Positions 14,617 through 23,874 are shown, counted from the first letter of the stretch. The stretch: 64,000 nt of DNA from G958296245 sp965262055 (GCA_965262055.1 CBDHEI010000002.1:3162001-3226000); one strand, 5' to 3'. Translations and numbers: made by a program. The notes: generated by a model from the letters alone, not told the origin.

Positions 14617-16392
14617 TCAGCGGCCTCTGAGCCGGGCGGTCTCTTCGTGGTCGATGGCCAGGCGTCTGTCTACACGCTCTACCCCGACGTCATAGAGGTC
14701 TCTGGCTGCCTGCGCTGAAATGAACCCCTGGCTGACGTCGTCCAACACCCTGTTGACCTCGCGCTCGGGGGTGGGGCCAAAGCCTCCGCCGCCCGGGGAC
14801 TCGATCAGCACCTGGTCCCCCGCCTCGACGACGCAGTTGGCAAACTTGGCGGCGCTCACCGTGCCGTAGACTTCGGAGAAGGTCCTGAACCTGTCGTCGC
14901 CCTTCTTCTTGACGAGCACAGCCGCGTTGCCCCCGGACCCTCCACCGAACAGCCCCCAAGGGTTGACGCTCACCCGCTCAAAGACCGCGCTGACGGTGAT
15001 TTTGGCAGGTTCTACAACCTCCAGGACGCGCCGGATCCCGAGACCGCCACGGTACCGGCCCGGCCCCGCAGAGTCCTGGACGAGCTCGTAGGAGATGGTG
15101 CGCCACGGGTAACGGGAGTCGAACACCTCAACGGGTGTGTTGCGGCAGTTGCCATTGGGTACCACAACAGCGTTGTTGCCGTCCCGGCTGGCGCTTCCGC
15201 CCCAGCCGCAGCCCTCGAAGTTGTAGACCACGTAGTACTCTCCGGTCTCCGGGTGCTCGCCGCCGAACAGGAAGTTGCAGGAGGACCCTCCCTCTGCGGC
15301 GGCCACCCGGTCGGGCACCGCCTGGCTGAGGGCGCCTAACACTATGTCGACGATCCTGGGGTGGGTCTCTGTATTGCCGCCGACCGATGGGCCAGGGTGC
15401 TGGACGTTTACCACGCTGCCCGGCGGGGCGATGATCTTGATGGGGCGGTAGGCGCCCGAGTTGTGCGGAATCTCCTTGTCGGTGGCGTGGAAGATGCCGT
15501 TGTAGGTGGCTGAAGCCGTGACCCCGTAGGTGCAGTTGATGATGCCCTGGGCTTGGGCATCCGAGGCGCTGTAGTCCGCTATGAGCTCGTCTCCCCGTAC
15601 GACGAGGTTGAGGCGTATCCAGGTCGGGTCGTTGGTTACGCCGTCGTCCTCTACGCAGTCCTCGAAGTAGTAGTCGCCGTTGGGGATGCGGCGTATCTCC
15701 TCCCGCATCCAGCGTTCGGCATGGTCCATGAGCTCCTCGTTGGCCTGGTTGACGAAGTCGACGCCATACCTGTCCAGCAAGTCTTTCAGGCGCTCCTCGG
15801 CAACGTGGAGCGACCCGATCATGGCATGGAAGTCGCCCCAGGTATGGGAAGGCGTGCGGTGGTTGGTGAGGATCACCTTCCAGACATCTTTGGCATACTC
15901 GCCCCGGCGCATGATTTTGACCAGCGGAAGGCGCAGTCCCTCCTGGTAGACCTCGGTGGCGGTGGCGGCGAACGATCCCGGCGCCATGCCTCCGATCTCG
16001 GCGACGTGTCCGATGTTCGCAACGAAGCCGAAGATCTCTCCTTCGTGGTAGACGGCCTTGATCACGGCGTGCTCCGGCATGTGGCAGCCACCGCGGTACG
16101 GGTCGTTGTGAATAACGACGTCGCCCGGCTCGAAGTTCTCCAGCCCGTACTCCTCGATGGCCCACTTGATGGTGTAGAGGATTGCCCCGAGCTGGGCTGG
16201 GCAGAACTCCGCCTGCGCGATCATGTCGCCGTTGCGGTTGAAGATCACGCACGAGAAGTCGAGGCCCTCGTTGAAGATGGTCGAGTAGGAGGTCTTCATC
16301 ATGGCGATACCCATCTCGCGGCAGATGTTGACCAGCTTGTTGTGGAGTACGCTCAGCGTGACTTGGTCTATGGCGGGTCCGTCGTGCGCGAT
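14617..16392 (-). CDS. Hydantoinase B/5-oxoprolinase beta-type subunit
   Basis: HyuB works with HyuA in ATP-dependent hydrolysis or carboxylation of cyclic amides or ketones; the exact substrate cannot be told. Family segments are MMKTSYSTIFNEGLDFSC, GDVVIHNDPYRGGCHMPE, NTETHPRIVD and ESPGGGGFGPTP. The first ATG lies at 16314, but homology clearly starts about 26 residues earlier (DQVTLSVLHNKLVNICREMG). No ATG, GTG or TTG exists upstream in frame; an AGGAGG six bases before an ATC codon at 16392 makes ATC the best start, giving 591 residues. The three-hairpin repeat copy B lies just upstream. Confidence 0.9.
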   Translation of the reverse strand: MAHDGPAIDQVTLSVLHNKLVNICREMGIAMMKTSYSTIFNEGLDFSCVIFNRNGDMIAQAEFCPAQLGAILYTIKWAIEEYGLENFEPGDVVIHNDPYRGGCHMPEHAVIKAVYHEGEIFGFVANIGHVAEIGGMAPGSFAATATEVYQEGLRLPLVKIMRRGEYAKDVWKVILTNHRTPSHTWGDFHAMIGSLHVAEERLKDLLDRYGVDFVNQANEELMDHAERWMREEIRRIPNGDYYFEDCVEDDGVTNDPTWIRLNLVVRGDELIADYSASDAQAQGIINCTYGVTASATYNGIFHATDKEIPHNSGAYRPIKIIAPPGSVVNVQHPGPSVGGNTETHPRIVDIVLGALSQAVPDRVAAAEGGSSCNFLFGGEHPETGEYYVVYNFEGCGWGGSASRDGNNAVVVPNGNCRNTPVEVFDSRYPWRTISYELVQDSAGPGRYRGGLGIRRVLEVVEPAKITVSAVFERVSVNPWGLFGGGSGGNAAVLVKKKGDDRFRTFSEVYGTVSAAKFANCVVEAGDQVLIESPGGGGFGPTPEREVNRVLDDVSQGFISAQAARDLYDVGVERVDRRLAIDHEETARLRGR

Positions 16393-16405
16393 GTCTTGCC
16401 TCCTA

Positions 16406-16547
16406 CCAGGCTGCGGAAGAACACTCCCAGACCTTCCTTCGGGCGCTCCCCTTTCAGGAAGATAGAAAGAGATTATATCTGAGGGACACCCTCAGACTCC
16501 CGGCAAAGGGGCTCTGCCCCTCTGCACTCCCTGTTCTTCAGTAGCCC
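16406..16547 (-). repeat. Three-hairpin intergenic repeat, copy B
   Basis: The second member of the family also found before ctaD and hyuA. It has CTGAGGG-ACA-CCCTCAG and AGGGGC-TCT-GCCCCT hairpins with the same GACTCCCGGCAA linker, and a weaker third stem (CTTCCT/AGGAAG). It fills the gap between hyuA and hyuB in the same orientation relative to transcription as the other copies. Confidence 0.88.
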
Positions 16548-16549
16548 TC

Positions 16550-18583
16550 CTAGTCTATGATTACTATTCCGCGGTCGGTGACGGTGAGCCGCCTCTCAGC
16601 CGGTAGGGCGACGGTCGAGTCGGCGTCGTCGATCACGGCCGGCCCCTGGATGACGCTGCCCGGCGCAAGCTCGTGCCTGAAGTATACGGGACAGTCCCGG
16701 GCGCCTTCCTGGCCCAGGTGTACAGGGCGTAACGCGGGGGTCGCTCCCTTTCCAGGGGCGCCGCGCCACAGGGGCAGGCGCACCTTCGGGACCGCTCCTA
16801 TGACGCTGACGTTGAAGTGGATGAGCTCAATTACTTCGCCGGGCATCTCGTAGCCGTAGAAGCCCTGGTGCTGGCGATGAAAGCGGCCGAAGACGTCATG
16901 GATGGCGGCTTTGGTGATGCGCCCCGGAGGCACCGACACGTCCTGCTCGTAGTTCTGGCCCATGTAGCGCATGCTGATGGACCGCTGTACGAGCGGCTCG
17001 CCGTCGAAGCCCTCAGAGGCAAGGTCCTCAAGCGCGGACATGGTGAGGGACTCGAAGCGCTCGTCGATTCGGTCTACGTCCAGGGCGTTGGAGCGGTACG
17101 CGTGTGTCCACGAGCGGTCGACCCGGAGGTCGGCCACCAGGGTCCCGAAAGCGGATGCGAGGCCGGCGTTGGGCGGTATGATCACGCGCCCGATGCCGAC
17201 CGCGTCGGCCAAGGCGACGGCGTGAAGCGGCCCGGCTCCTCCCATGGCTACCAGATCGAGGTCCCTGGGGTCGATACCGCGCTCCACCGTCACTAGCCTT
17301 ATGGCGTCGGCCATGTTCTCGTTGGCAAGCCGCACGATAGACAGCGCGACTTCCTCAACCCCAGTACCCAGTCTCTCGGCCACGCGGCCCAGGGCCTTGA
17401 CCGCCTTGTCGTGGTCCAGCTTCATGCGGCCGCCCAGGAAGTAGTCGGGATTGAGCCAGCCGAGCACGAGGTTTGCGTCGGTGACCGTGGCGTCTGTGCC
17501 CCCAGCGCCGTAGCAGGCCGGGCCAGGCTCAGCGCCCGCGCTCTGCGGGCCGACCTTGAGGAAGCCGCCTTTGTCGATCCAGGCGATGGAGCCGCCGCCC
17601 GCCCCTATGGTGGTCACGTCGATGAAGGGGGTAGCGACCGGGAGTCCCCACTCGACCTGGTACTCGGTCGTGAAGCCGTACTCTCCGTCGACAACAAGTC
17701 CGACGTCCGTGCTGGTTCCGCCCATGTCCAGCGTTACCACACTGCGGCTGTCGACCAGATCTCCGAAGTAGCGTCCGGCGATGACTCCACCGGCGAGACC
17801 TGACAGGAGAAGCTGAACGGGATATTCACGGGCGGAAGCGGCGACCATCTGGCCACCGTTGGACTTCATCAGCTGAAGCGGCACCTTCAGGCCCCGTTCC
17901 TTGAGACCCGCGTCGACATCGCCCGCAAAGCCGGCCACAAGGTGCTTGACGTAGGCGTCGGCCAGGGTAGTGGTGCCACGCTCGTACTCTCTCCACACGG
18001 GGGCGACGCGGTGGGAGAGCGACACGGGCAGGTGCGGGAACTCGTCCCGGAGGAATTGGCCTAGCCTCTGTTCGTGCTCGTGATGGGCATAGCTGAACAG
18101 GAGGTTGACGGCTAGGGCAATGGGGCCCTGCGTTTCGGCCACGCGGATACGAACGACGGAGGCGATGCGCGCGAGCTCGGCGTCCGCGAGCGGGGCCAGG
18201 ACACTCCCGTCTTTGGATATGCGCTCGTTTACCCCGATGCAGTCCCGGCGCTGGGCGAAGGGGGCGGGTTTGATCCAGGAGAGGTCGTAGTGGTGGCGAC
18301 GGTTTATGCGCTGGATGAAGGGGACATCTTCGAACCCCTTCGTGGTCAGGTAGAGCACCCTCGCGCCCGACCTCTGGTGGAGGGCGTTGATGGCTATGGT
18401 TGTCCCGAGGACGAGGTAGGAGATGCCTTCCGGGCCTATGCCCGAGGCCTCCAACGCGTCGAATACGCCCTCATGGGGGACTCGCGGCGTCGATGGCCGC
18501 TTGGCGACCAGTATCTGGTCACCATCGTGGTCGATGGCCACCAGGTCGGTGAAGGTGCCTCCCGTGTCGATTCCCACACGCAT
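16550..18583 (-). CDS. Hydantoinase A/5-oxoprolinase alpha-type subunit
   Basis: A 677-residue ATP-binding partner of HyuB. Its ASKHA-type nucleotide site begins MRVGIDTGGTFTDLVAID; later motifs are VLGTTIAINALHQRSG, TLDMGGTSTDVGLV, GAGGGSIAWID and MGGAGPLHAVALA. These are the usual markers of HyuA/OplAH/acetophenone carboxylase subunits. The second ATG is taken as start because the motif begins there. The gene precedes hyuB, separated by repeat copy B, and follows repeat copy C. Confidence 0.93.
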   Translation of the reverse strand: MRVGIDTGGTFTDLVAIDHDGDQILVAKRPSTPRVPHEGVFDALEASGIGPEGISYLVLGTTIAINALHQRSGARVLYLTTKGFEDVPFIQRINRRHHYDLSWIKPAPFAQRRDCIGVNERISKDGSVLAPLADAELARIASVVRIRVAETQGPIALAVNLLFSYAHHEHEQRLGQFLRDEFPHLPVSLSHRVAPVWREYERGTTTLADAYVKHLVAGFAGDVDAGLKERGLKVPLQLMKSNGGQMVAASAREYPVQLLLSGLAGGVIAGRYFGDLVDSRSVVTLDMGGTSTDVGLVVDGEYGFTTEYQVEWGLPVATPFIDVTTIGAGGGSIAWIDKGGFLKVGPQSAGAEPGPACYGAGGTDATVTDANLVLGWLNPDYFLGGRMKLDHDKAVKALGRVAERLGTGVEEVALSIVRLANENMADAIRLVTVERGIDPRDLDLVAMGGAGPLHAVALADAVGIGRVIIPPNAGLASAFGTLVADLRVDRSWTHAYRSNALDVDRIDERFESLTMSALEDLASEGFDGEPLVQRSISMRYMGQNYEQDVSVPPGRITKAAIHDVFGRFHRQHQGFYGYEMPGEVIELIHFNVSVIGAVPKVRLPLWRGAPGKGATPALRPVHLGQEGARDCPVYFRHELAPGSVIQGPAVIDDADSTVALPAERRLTVTDRGIVIID

Positions 18584-18604
18584 GACATGACCGCCTAGAC
18601 CCAC

Positions 18605-18743
18605 CAGGCTGAGGAAGAACTCTTCCACATCTTCTTCTGGGCTCTTCCCTGTTCCCAGGGAAGAGAGGAATTATATCTGAGGGACACCCTCAGACTCCCG
18701 GCAAAGAGGCTTCGCCCCTCTGCACACCCCGTTTTTCAGCAGC
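18605..18743 (-). repeat. Three-hairpin intergenic repeat, copy C
   Basis: The third copy. It has CTGAGGG-ACA-CCCTCAG, an AGGC-TTC-GCCC-type hairpin, and a first stem CTCTTCCCT/AGGGAAGAG. That stem differs in sequence from copy A but is still fully paired, so structure is kept while sequence changes. It lies between the P-loop gene and hyuA. Confidence 0.88.
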
Positions 18744-18746
18744 ACC

Positions 18747-19472
18747 TTAAGTTTGGCTGCGGCACTTGTGCCGCTCGCGCCTTTCGGTGTCGTCGGACGA
18801 GAGTAACGGCTGGATCTTACCGGCGAACTCTGCCAGCGTTTCTTCCACCGTGGCGGAGGTGGTGTCCAGAGAGAAGCGGTTAGGGATGGTTGACCGCTCA
18901 TACTCCTCTCGGAACCTGTTCAGGACGTGCTCAACGTCGGCTTCCAGGACGACCTGCCGGGGATGCGGGTCTGCCTTCATCCGGCTGCGTATCGTGTCTG
19001 GAGATGCCTCCATGAGCACGAGGACGAAGTCGGGCGCTGCCTCCAGTAGGGCCCTCTCGACAGTCTTCTTGACGATGCTGCGGGCGCCGGGCTGGCCATC
19101 GGCCCCGTAGTAGAAGTAGAGCGGGCCGTAGACTGAGTCCTCGATGTGCATTCCGACGGCCAGGTAGTCCGAGTAGAAGCCCTGCTCCTCCTCGTGGCCC
19201 TTCCTGAACGCGCCGGGCTGTATGTGGTAGTAGAGGCTGTGGCGCTGCATCTGCTCCTTGACCTTCGGCGCCAGGGCGAGAAGGCCTTCCTGCTCATCCT
19301 CGGCCATGAAGCTGTCGGTGTCGATGGGCCAGTGGCCGGTGACGTTGGGAATCTTCCAGTGGTCGTGGAAGAGGCCGAAGTCGGCGCCCATCTGCTCGGC
19401 GCCCCAGCGGTATATCTCCTTGGCGAGGGTCGTAGTGCCGACGTACTCGCATCCGACGAGCAGTATCCTCAT
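18747..19472 (-). CDS. P-loop NTPase/kinase-like protein with unusual Walker A
   Basis: A 241-residue protein starting MRILLVGCEYVGTTTLAKEI. The loop has the G-x4-G-T-T shape of nucleotide kinases but Thr where the Walker A Lys normally is. Later it has YFYYGADGQPGA, FVLVLMEASPDTIRSRM (a lid-like Arg region) and a C-terminal helix. The ATG overlaps the upstream amidohydrolase stop (ATGA), so they are coupled. The substrate is unknown; a phosphotransferase acting on a small molecule is one guess. Confidence 0.7.
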   Translation of the reverse strand: MRILLVGCEYVGTTTLAKEIYRWGAEQMGADFGLFHDHWKIPNVTGHWPIDTDSFMAEDEQEGLLALAPKVKEQMQRHSLYYHIQPGAFRKGHEEEQGFYSDYLAVGMHIEDSVYGPLYFYYGADGQPGARSIVKKTVERALLEAAPDFVLVLMEASPDTIRSRMKADPHPRQVVLEADVEHVLNRFREEYERSTIPNRFSLDTTSATVEETLAEFAGKIQPLLSSDDTERRERHKCRSQT

Positions 19473-20596
19473 GACTGTCCTTCCCGTGCGTCCGGCAGGC
19501 CCATGACGCGGGCCATGTTGCCACCCGTAATGGCGCCAATGTCCCCGGCGCTCAGTACGTTGTCGTAGTTGCGAATCTGGTCGAGGCACTGCCTGAAGGT
19601 GTAGTGGAGCATCTCGAAGGGGTGGTCGGAGCCCCACATCAGCTTGTCCGCTCCTATACGCTCCACCAGCTTCTCCATCGCCGGCTCGAACTGCGGCATT
19701 GGGTACGGCCAGCGGGCGCCGAGCGTGACGGAGACCACGAGCTGCATGTAGAAGTTGGGGCTATCTGAGGGGACCTCCTGGAAGAGCTCGTCCGGGAGAT
19801 TCATCGTGTCGCCTTCGCGGAAGGTGCGCCAGCTAAAGCCGTGGGTGAAGATGACCACGACGTCTGGGTACGCCTCCATCCACCTGCGGAGCACCTTCGG
19901 CTCGTCTATGTAGGAGTCCACGGTCGCGCTGCGGGGGGCAAGCGTGAAGAAGACGGGGATGGCCATTTCGGCCACGGCGTCCCAGAAGGGTTTGAACCCT
20001 GGCGCGTCCCAGTCCTCGTACTGCTCGTATGCGCTGAGGAACATAGGCATGAACTGGAGGGCGGAGAGCCCCTGCCGGTTGATCGCCTCGTCGAGTTTGG
20101 CTATACAGGCGTCGGGCTCCGGCTGCACGAGCCAGGGCTCTATGAAAGCGAGCCCCTGAAGGCGGTCGGGGTACTGCCGTACGCAGTTCGCGACGAAGTC
20201 GTTGCCGATGCCCAGGTAGGCCGTCCGGTGGAGCATCGCCATGTCCACCCCGGCGTAGTCCATCTCCGCGATCAGGCTGTCGGCGTCGTAGTCCATGTCG
20301 GCTATGGACGGGGGCATGAGCTGCTTGACGTAGGTCTCACCGCCGGCGGTCCATTCGAAGCGGCCGCGAGAGGCCGTGAGGTTGGCGTCCTCGAGGGCGT
20401 CGAACGACCAGCCCCTGGACATGTCGGCGAGGGCGCTGGTGTCAGCCGGGGCGCGGTCGCGCTTGCGCCAGGGCTCGCGGCTGTGACCCATCCCCGCGAC
20501 CGCAAGCTGTACGTGGCGCTGGAACTCGTCCCGGTCAGCGAAGCCTCCGTTACCCCGCAGGTCGGGGAAGCAGTAGGCGTGGCCGTCGTAGATCAT
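19469..20596 (-). CDS. Amidohydrolase 2 family metal-dependent hydrolase
   Basis: A 375-residue TIM-barrel protein of the amidohydrolase_2/ACMSD-like superfamily. It has an N-terminal MIYDGHAYCFPDLRG (one metal His in place of HxH), EMDYAGVDMAMLHR, the FTHGFSWRTF histidine, and a terminal LMWGSDHPFEMLHY with the metal-binding Asp. ACMSD-type members act as decarboxylases or hydrolases on small acids. It is the first gene of the minus-strand hyu-associated operon; its ATG follows GGGAG. Confidence 0.85.
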   Translation of the reverse strand: MIYDGHAYCFPDLRGNGGFADRDEFQRHVQLAVAGMGHSREPWRKRDRAPADTSALADMSRGWSFDALEDANLTASRGRFEWTAGGETYVKQLMPPSIADMDYDADSLIAEMDYAGVDMAMLHRTAYLGIGNDFVANCVRQYPDRLQGLAFIEPWLVQPEPDACIAKLDEAINRQGLSALQFMPMFLSAYEQYEDWDAPGFKPFWDAVAEMAIPVFFTLAPRSATVDSYIDEPKVLRRWMEAYPDVVVIFTHGFSWRTFREGDTMNLPDELFQEVPSDSPNFYMQLVVSVTLGARWPYPMPQFEPAMEKLVERIGADKLMWGSDHPFEMLHYTFRQCLDQIRNYDNVLSAGDIGAITGGNMARVMGLPDAREGQS

Positions 20597-20800
20597 GCAG
20601 ACTCCCGGAGGCGTACCGCCGGGAGCGAGTCTAGCAGCGGCCCGCCGGGCCCGTCAATCTGAGACTGGTGGGCTGCATCGGGCAGGCGCCGGCCTATTGG
20701 ATGGGACTCCATGGGAAGGCTGACTGGCTTCATGCGGCCCACTGAGTGTAGGGCCGTGTAGTAGGATAAATCCCATTCGAAACAAAGGGGGGAACAACAG
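20597..20800. other. Divergent intergenic region, nothing recognised
   Basis: The gap between two divergent genes must hold promoters in both directions. I see no strong -10/-35 pairs, no hairpin with a T tract and no repeat shared with other gaps. Confidence 0.5.
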
Positions 20801-21052
20801 ATGGGCGACTTCCTGACATTCCGCCGGATGGTCACGCCGATACTCATCCAGGTGGTGTATTGGATAGTCACGGTCGTGGTGATTGTCGGCGGCCTTGTGG
20901 TGCTGGTGGCGGCACCAGAGGGAACGGAAAGGGCGTTGGGGTTGGCTGTCCTAGTACTGGGGCCCCTAGTTGTCCGAGTCTATGCCGAGGTATTGCTCGT
21001 GGTATTCAGAATCAACGACACCCTCACCGACATCAGAAACATGAAGAAGTGA
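20801..21052 (+). CDS. DUF4282 family membrane protein
   Basis: An 83-residue protein beginning MGDFLTFRRMVTPILIQ, a pattern typical of DUF4282, with two hydrophobic helices (about residues 14-37 and 43-70). The tail RINDTLTDIRNMKK is also typical. Function is unknown. A strong AAAGGGGGGA ribosome site precedes the ATG. Confidence 0.82.
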   Translation: MGDFLTFRRMVTPILIQVVYWIVTVVVIVGGLVVLVAAPEGTERALGLAVLVLGPLVVRVYAEVLLVVFRINDTLTDIRNMKK

Positions 21053-21072
21053 GGCTAGGAGCGGCATACGAG

Positions 21073-21765
21073 ATGTCCAACACCACTACAGCAAGGTCCC
21101 CAATCACACGCGCGCCGGACGGCTACGCCCGCATGGCCGGCGTGTTCCTGTTGCTCACGGCGGCCGCAACGGTAGCTATGGTAGGGCTGCGCGTCGCGGG
21201 CGACACGGACCAGGCTACCCTGATCGAGTCGCTGCGCGCGATCGCGGAAGACCGGGGCGCATACGCGGCGGGCGGCGCCGCGCGGTTCATTTCGGGGGTG
21301 ACCCTGTTGGTGGCGGCCTGGGGCCTGTCTAGAATCGGGACCTTCCGGAACGGCCTGGGCGCACCAGTCGTTTCGTACCTGTTCGGCGCGGCCGGCATCA
21401 TCACGGCGGTATCGGGGGCGTGCGCCGTCCTGCTGGCGGCGTACCATCTGCCCGACGCGAGCGTTGCCGTTCCGGCATGGGTGGAAGCTACAGCAACCCT
21501 GCGCTGGCTCACTGGCAAGGCTGGGTTCGCGGTCTCCGGAGTCGCTCTTGTCGTCGGCGCCGTGTACCAGTGGCGGGGCGGTGGAAATCTGAGGAAGGCC
21601 GCCGTCGCATTCGCCGTCATAGGTCTGGGAATGCAGCTCATATGGGTCGACTCGGTGACGATCATGCACCGTATCGTGGGAGCCGCGTTCTGCATCTGGC
21701 TGATTGCCGTAGGAGTGATGCTAACCACGTGGCGCGTCGAAAGGCAGGCGGATGGCCCGCAGTAA
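21073..21765 (+). CDS. Hypothetical multi-pass membrane protein
   Basis: A 230-residue hydrophobic protein with about six membrane segments and a polar N-terminus (MSNTTTARSPITRAPDGYAR). The layout (helix, soluble loop ESLRAIAEDRGAYAAGG, helices) resembles DUF4386-like membrane proteins, but I cannot confirm this. It follows the DUF4282 gene by 20 bases and may be cotranscribed. Confidence 0.65.
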   Translation: MSNTTTARSPITRAPDGYARMAGVFLLLTAAATVAMVGLRVAGDTDQATLIESLRAIAEDRGAYAAGGAARFISGVTLLVAAWGLSRIGTFRNGLGAPVVSYLFGAAGIITAVSGACAVLLAAYHLPDASVAVPAWVEATATLRWLTGKAGFAVSGVALVVGAVYQWRGGGNLRKAAVAFAVIGLGMQLIWVDSVTIMHRIVGAAFCIWLIAVGVMLTTWRVERQADGPQ

Positions 21766-21792
21766 GGAGGGAGGGGCTGGCAGTCCGAGCCG

Positions 21793-23394
21793 CTACTCGA
21801 TGGGCGGGAAGAAAGTCAGGTCGGCCCCGTGGTTGTCCATTGCCTCGATCTCGTCGTCTCGCAGCCTTACCCTGATGCTGCGCGTGCGGTGCTCCAGTGT
21901 GATCTCGCGTCTGGAAAGCGGGAATGTGATGGAGACGGGCTTGCCGACGGCGGGCCTCGGCAGGTAGAGGTAACCGCCGGCTAGCCTTGGCGTTCCGGGC
22001 TCAGCGGGCTCTGCGCCTGAGACTGGGGAGTTGGCGCCGCGCACTTCTATCTGGCCCTCGTCTGTCCAGGAAGGGATGCGGACGAAGAGTGGGCCCGGCT
22101 TCTTCAACGTGACTCGCAGCGCGGAATGGGTGTAGGGTGACTCGACCCTTATGGCGTCGGTCTCGTGGTCGAAGTGCATGTCCACCCAGTGGCCCGCCTC
22201 GTCGCGGCGGGTAGCCTCGCGGTAGACCTCGCATAACGATGCTCCGGAGCCGCCAACTATGTCCATGTTGAAGCTGACGCGGGTGGATCCCACGGGCTCG
22301 TGGCCGTAGGGCGCCGGGAAGCCGAACGCCCCCAGGTGCCGGTCGGCGACGTTGTGGCGACCGTCCTCGCCGTCGGGGTTGGGCGTCTCCTCGATGAAAG
22401 AGACGTCCCGGAGCTGTGACGGCAGCATGTGGCAACGGACGATGCGCTCGGCGTCCTCGTAGTACTCGGGGTTGCCGTGGCGGCCGAGTATCAGCGCGGT
22501 CTCGACTATGTCGCCGGTGTTGTTGACCTCCCCCTTGTCGGGGTCCGAATCGGGGGCTGAGGACTCAATGACCCACCCCAAGGCGTCCCGTATCTGCCAC
22601 AGGCCGTTGTCGTAAAAGGCCTTCACGCGGTCGAGCAGCCCTTCGTCCCTGGTCAGGTCTGCCAATTGGGCAAGCGAGGACATGACGCAGGTCGTCGAGT
22701 GGGTGTGGCGGCCGAACAGTTGCCTGTCGTACTCACCGGCGGGGGTAAAGAACTCGGCGACGGCCTTGTCTTTCAGCACCGTCGCAAGCTCCAGGGCGGG
22801 CTGGTAGGCGGTGGCTCGGTAGTACTTGACCAGCGGGCCGATTGCGCGGGCTAGGCCGGTTATGAAGGTCAAGTCACTGAAGAGGCTCAGACCGTAGTCG
22901 CCGGCGAGCCGGGCCTCGTCCCATCCGTCTACCGGGTCCCAGAGGTCGAATATGGCGTCGATGCTTGCCTCGGCGGTGTGGCGCGCTTGCTCCGATTGCC
23001 GGTACTTGACCAGGGCGTACAGGGCGTGGAAGCCCTCGCGCACGTTGTGGGCGCGGAAGTTGACCAGTTGCCCGCCCACGCGGTCGCGGTTCAGTGGCAG
23101 CGCTACGGAGCCGCCGTAGGATAGGAAGGTCGCGCGGGTGTGATTCTCGACGGCGCTCTCGTCCAACTCCACGCCGGCGACGGCTTCGGCGGTGAGCATG
23201 GCGTTCAGGTGGCGTCCCGGGACGTGGGCCTCGGAGCAGTCCGGGCTGAAGGTGAGCTGCGCCTCGGGGCGCACGGTGGATCCGAAGAAGGGCACGTTGT
23301 CATCGTCGGCGTTGAAGACGCTCGACATGGTGCGGCAGCCCAGGCGGATGGCGCCCAGAATGTCGGTCGTGTTGACGCCGCTGACCCTAGGCAT
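21793..23394 (-). CDS. GH127-like (DUF1680) glycoside hydrolase, putative beta-L-arabinofuranosidase
   Basis: A 533-residue protein with an (alpha/alpha)6-barrel-like core (REGFHALYALVKYRQSEQARH, GLARAIGPLVKYYRATAYQP, RHTHSTTCVMSSLAQLADL) and a C-terminal beta region (VRIPSWTDEGQIEVRGA, YLYLPRPAVGKPVSITFPL) that is characteristic of DUF1680/GH127. It has no signal peptide, so it is probably cytoplasmic. It follows the ThDP enzyme and cupin genes on the same strand. The substrate is not certain from sequence. Confidence 0.75.
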   Translation of the reverse strand: MPRVSGVNTTDILGAIRLGCRTMSSVFNADDDNVPFFGSTVRPEAQLTFSPDCSEAHVPGRHLNAMLTAEAVAGVELDESAVENHTRATFLSYGGSVALPLNRDRVGGQLVNFRAHNVREGFHALYALVKYRQSEQARHTAEASIDAIFDLWDPVDGWDEARLAGDYGLSLFSDLTFITGLARAIGPLVKYYRATAYQPALELATVLKDKAVAEFFTPAGEYDRQLFGRHTHSTTCVMSSLAQLADLTRDEGLLDRVKAFYDNGLWQIRDALGWVIESSAPDSDPDKGEVNNTGDIVETALILGRHGNPEYYEDAERIVRCHMLPSQLRDVSFIEETPNPDGEDGRHNVADRHLGAFGFPAPYGHEPVGSTRVSFNMDIVGGSGASLCEVYREATRRDEAGHWVDMHFDHETDAIRVESPYTHSALRVTLKKPGPLFVRIPSWTDEGQIEVRGANSPVSGAEPAEPGTPRLAGGYLYLPRPAVGKPVSITFPLSRREITLEHRTRSIRVRLRDDEIEAMDNHGADLTFFPPIE

Positions 23395-23468
23395 TCAGCA
23401 CGTCCATGATGAATTCCCTTGGGTGGCCTGCTTCAGGGTGCGGGGTGGAAGGGAAGATCCAGTTCTTC

Positions 23469-23834
23469 CTAGTCGACCACCTCGGTGACGCATTGCCCCG
23501 TCTGTAGAGAGATGTGGGAGAAGTCGGCTTCGTCCCTCGCCCCGTGGCGATGCACCTCGCCGGCGGGGATCAGCGCCGTGTCTCCCTCGGTGATCTCGAC
23601 GTTCTCGTCGCGCGTACCCACAAATCCCTTGCCTTTCGTGACGTACAAGACCTGGTCGCACGTGTGGGTATGGAACTTCGTCCGTGCCCCGGACACAAAG
23701 TTGACCACGTTAAACCGGTAACTCTCGGAGTCGTCCGTGTCGATCAACGGGTTCATCACCACCTTCCCACCTTCGAAGATAGGCCGGTGCGAGTTGTCCA
23801 CTGCTTCCCGATCTGCCGCTTTGATTACCTTCAT
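23469..23834 (-). CDS. Cupin domain protein
   Basis: A 121-residue single-domain cupin. Motif 1 is FHTHTCDQVLYVTKGKGFVG, motif 2 is GDTALIPAGEVHRHGA. The histidines and glutamate could bind a metal. The start is set by ATG after AAGGATG. It lies between the ThDP enzyme and the GH127-like gene on the same strand. The substrate is unknown; such cupins are often sensors or small-molecule enzymes. Confidence 0.85.
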   Translation of the reverse strand: MKVIKAADREAVDNSHRPIFEGGKVVMNPLIDTDDSESYRFNVVNFVSGARTKFHTHTCDQVLYVTKGKGFVGTRDENVEITEGDTALIPAGEVHRHGARDEADFSHISLQTGQCVTEVVD

Positions 23835-23874
23835 GATTACATCCTTTGTTGATATGAGCCCGTAGTATACCCGG

